Source of the DNA: Lycium barbarum | Lineage: Eukaryota; Streptophyta; Magnoliopsida; Solanales; Solanaceae | Assembly: GCF_019175385.1 (NCBI RefSeq) | Contig: NC_083337.1 | Span: 166,731,713 to 166,795,712 of the forward strand | Length of the DNA stretch: 64,000 nucleotides | Direction: 5' to 3' | Shown here: in pieces, positions 61,801-64,000 of the stretch | Numbering within the stretch: the first letter of the stretch is position 1 | How the letters are laid out: the number at the start of each line of letters is the position of its first letter | Notes under the pieces: model-generated | What the model saw: only the letters and a program-made list of their open reading frames with translations | Told to the model about the DNA's origin: nothing | Databases searched by the model: none | Translations under genes and position numbers: made by a program

Positions 61801-62942
61801 ATTTTCTGGCTTACCTGCCTAGGCATTTCTCTGCGAACAACCGGATACTGAGTGTTACCTTCACAAACATTGCCCAACTTATCCTGAAACTGAATAACCA
61901 TTTGAGTAATATCCCCTTCCACCACTTCACAAACCACTTCCTTAGTATTCAAATTCCCAAAATTCACTACTTGAGCACACGCGTACCCGTTATCATGATA
62001 CCATTGCTGCACTTTATCCCTAATCTTCTGCAACAACCTAGCACTAACCGCCCCATGTTCCTTCAACATCGCCAAAATCTCCCTTTGCACCGATACAGGC
62101 AACAAACACGGCCTAGACCTTTCAATCCTTCTCCTATAATCCTTTTCTTGGCTCCTAAAATACTCAAGTTTCTCCTTTTCCGTCATATCTGCATCCATTT
62201 CTATGGGTTTCGATTGTGGCATTAACCCCACATTAATACACCTAAACTTATCAGCTGATTGCCATGTACTTTCCAAAAACGATATAGTAACACTAACTGT
62301 CCCATCAGGGTTAGTTTTCGCATCAAGATCAACCTTTTCGAACATTCCACTTGTTGCTAGGGTTTCCAACTCTTTTGTAAGCTGTGCTTTGGTGTAAACT
62401 CCACCTGGCCTTAAAGACAACATTTCAAAGAAGGAATCTTCAGTTCCAACCGTTGACTTACGACGCCGGTCAAAGAAAAGGATATCGGAAACTTTGTACT
62501 TCTTAAATCCACTTAGTTTGTTTAATTGTACAACAATATTCGCCGGTAAACCATGTGAATCCCATTCAGGTGATTCATCTTCCCCGGCAATAGCTGCCGG
62601 TGAGAAAATCCTCGACCAGAAGTCATCTCCGCCGCCGTCACCGCCGCCGCCGGAACCACCAATTCCCCCGCCGTTGCCACCGCCGGAGCCGGTGAGGAGA
62701 GTGTTACACACGCCGGCGGAGAGCGCGTAGAGGCCGACAGTAACGGCGGTTGTGGTTTTGATGACATTGCGGAGATGTTTTGAGGACAAAATGGTAATTT
62801 TATCGCGGGGTTTAGGGTTTTGGGAAGAGGAAAATGTAGGGAGTTTGGATTTGATTGTACGGGGAGCAGTAGTGGTGGTACTTGTGCGGTGAGAACGGTT
62901 AACGGAAATAGCTGCGAGACCAGGAGCGGCGATGGACGCCAT
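58887..62942 (-). CDS. TOC75: TOC75 (TOC75-III), chloroplast outer-envelope import channel
   Basis: Seven exons: 61815-62942, 60936-61157, 60732-60839, 60432-60623, 59827-60075, 59254-59508, 58887-59126; 2394 nt, 797 residues, all introns GT-AG and phase 0. Residues 1-40 are a Ser/Thr-rich stromal transit peptide; 85-105 are the Gly-rich stretch that stops transfer at the envelope; mature protein should begin near 121-123 (DESPEWDSHGLP). Three POTRA domains follow (to about 450), then the 16-strand Omp85 barrel, ending in the terminal Phe of GERF that is needed for assembly in this family. Highly conserved blocks include STWQSADKFRCINVGL, EAGKQALRNINSLALFSNIEV and SVRGYNMGEIGAARNI (the RGY of loop 6). 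It forms the pore of the TOC complex with Toc159 and Toc34 and is essential in Arabidopsis. The gene appears intact. Confidence 0.97.
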
Positions 62943-63640
62943 TGTAGGGGATAGAAAATGGGAGAGTGAAGAAATCGAGGTGGTAACTTTTCGACACTCT
63001 GAAAGAAGGGTAGTGAGTGAAGTGTGGGATGATATTTCAGGTTGGATCCTGATTAAGCTATTGGGTGGGCTTTTAGAGGCCAGTCAATGTGCATCGTGGA
63101 CTGCCAACTACAATTTTGAAATTTCGAGGCCCATCAGAAAATGACAGGCTTTTACATCGGTCCTTGTACATAGTAGTACTACACACGGAAATGAAAGCTC
63201 GACTAACATGTTCAATACTCCCTCCTGTCAAAATAATTGATGTATTAATCTTTGAAGAAGGTATTTCATTCTTTTTTTTTTTTAATTTATGGCAAAAGAT
63301 ATAAATTGTCCCCAAAAGTTATTTGCACATTTATATTATATAGGCGACCTATTACACACCTGAATATCTTAAAAATGAATTTATTTACCTCTGCAAACTG
63401 ATGACCAGTTGCACAATGAGGAGTGTAATACACTCGCCCGCCATGTCAGCACCACGTCAGCGCCATCAGATTTCTTTTAAATTTTAAATTCTTTTTATTT
63501 TCTTTTATTTAAATTCTTTTTTCTTTATTGTAAAATATAAATAACCCCTCAACACCCTCACCCCTTCTTCCTCATCTTCTCCATCACGAACCCCTCAACC
63601 ACCACCCCATTACTAATATCATCCAAATCTCTTTTAAAAA
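62943..63640. other. TOC75 upstream region and spacer
   Basis: Holds the 5' leader and promoter of TOC75 on the minus strand; no clear TATA box. A partial Stowaway-like end, CTCCCTCCTGTCAAAATAAT, lies at 63219, without a partner. The stretch 63440-63480 with ACGTCAGC words resembles a repeat common in plant DNA but has no visible boundaries. Confidence 0.45.
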
Positions 63641-63846
63641 TCCATTTGAAGGGCAGTTCGTGCAATTTCAATTTCTCCAGTCCATTTGAAGGGCAGTTCG
63701 TGCAATTTCTTCATTGTTTAACAACAATGAAGAAAAATTATCCAATCCATTTGAAGGACAGTTCGTGCAATTTCTTCATTGTTGTTAAACAATGAAGAAA
63801 ATTTATCCAGTCCATTTGAAGGGCAATTTGTGCAATTTCTTCATTA
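63641..63846. repeat. Tandem repeat with embedded hairpins
   Basis: The marker TCCATTTGAAGG begins at 63641, 63681, 63746 and 63811 (spacing 40, 65, 65). The two 65-bp units each contain an inverted repeat TTTCTTCATTGTT / AACAATGAAGAAA; the first (40 bp) unit and the last lack its second arm. The hairpin loops of the two units are in opposite orientation. Confidence 0.88.
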
Positions 63847-63883
63847 GTTATAGACTGTAGTGTTGCAATTTAAACTGTAATTC

Positions 63884-64000
63884 CTCCATCTCATATTAGT
63901 TGTCCACATTACTAAAAGTATTCGTCACAAAATACTTATTCATTTACAAAACTAAGATAGAATTAATTAAAGTTTTCCTATTTTAACCTTACCATTAATT
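63884..64000. mobile_element. Stowaway MITE, cut by the window end
   Basis: CTCCATCTCATATTAGTTGT followed by CCACATTACTAAAAGTATTC matches the left part of the Stowaway MITE at 34056, in the same orientation, at roughly 80-85 percent by eye. The right end lies outside the window. Confidence 0.75.

Noticed and set aside
1..64000. CRISPR arrays, bacterial operons, tRNA or rRNA genes
   Set aside because: None seen. The only tRNA-like signal is the A/B box pair in the hAT MITE, which cannot fold as a full tRNA as far as can be judged by eye.

Overview
Plant nuclear DNA, most likely from a nightshade (Solanaceae). The evidence is intron-rich genes encoding plant-specific proteins (a DVL/RTFL peptide, a laccase, a plant-type Pumilio, a LUX/PCL1-like GARP factor, TOC75), AT-rich spacers, and repeat families whose ends look like those common in Solanaceae. 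Genus cannot be fixed from sequence alone.

Layout: (1) 0.2-0.8 kb, a small DVL/RTFL peptide gene (+). (2) 3.77-10.0 kb, a six-exon secreted laccase (-); its 3.2-kb fourth intron holds a PIF/Harbinger-type element and a four-copy minisatellite. (3) 10.1-38.4 kb, a gene-poor block made of layered mobile elements: a Mutator-like composite bounded by inverted MITE-like arms, degenerate Helitrons, a PIF/Harbinger element with a G-rich core, a hAT MITE split by a 5.3-kb solo-LTR-like element, a second solo-LTR-like element that itself holds a hAT element with a decayed BED zinc finger, several Stowaway/Tourist-like MITEs, and a ten-unit tandem array. (4) 39.2-48.2 kb, a ten-exon Pumilio RNA-binding protein gene (+). 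(5) 50.1-51.6 kb, a well-bounded non-autonomous Helitron. (6) 52.5-54.3 kb, a three-exon LUX/PCL1-like clock transcription factor gene (+). (7) 58.9-62.9 kb, a seven-exon TOC75 chloroplast import channel gene (-). (8) 63.6-64 kb, a short tandem repeat with hairpins and a Stowaway MITE cut by the window end.

The five genes do not form a pathway: growth signalling peptide, cell-wall oxidation, mRNA control, circadian transcription and plastid protein import sit side by side as usual in plant chromosomes. Exon boundaries were placed by hand from GT/AG sites, unbroken reading frame and family conservation; all five reading frames close without internal stops. The most unusual material is in the repeats: a target-site history that can be read base by base (LTR inside hAT MITE inside a Helitron-like repeat, with a related empty site 5 kb away), a hAT MITE carrying tRNA-like A and B boxes, and an array that multiplies a GTGGGCCCAC palindrome upstream of the Pumilio gene. 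I found no clearly new protein-coding system.
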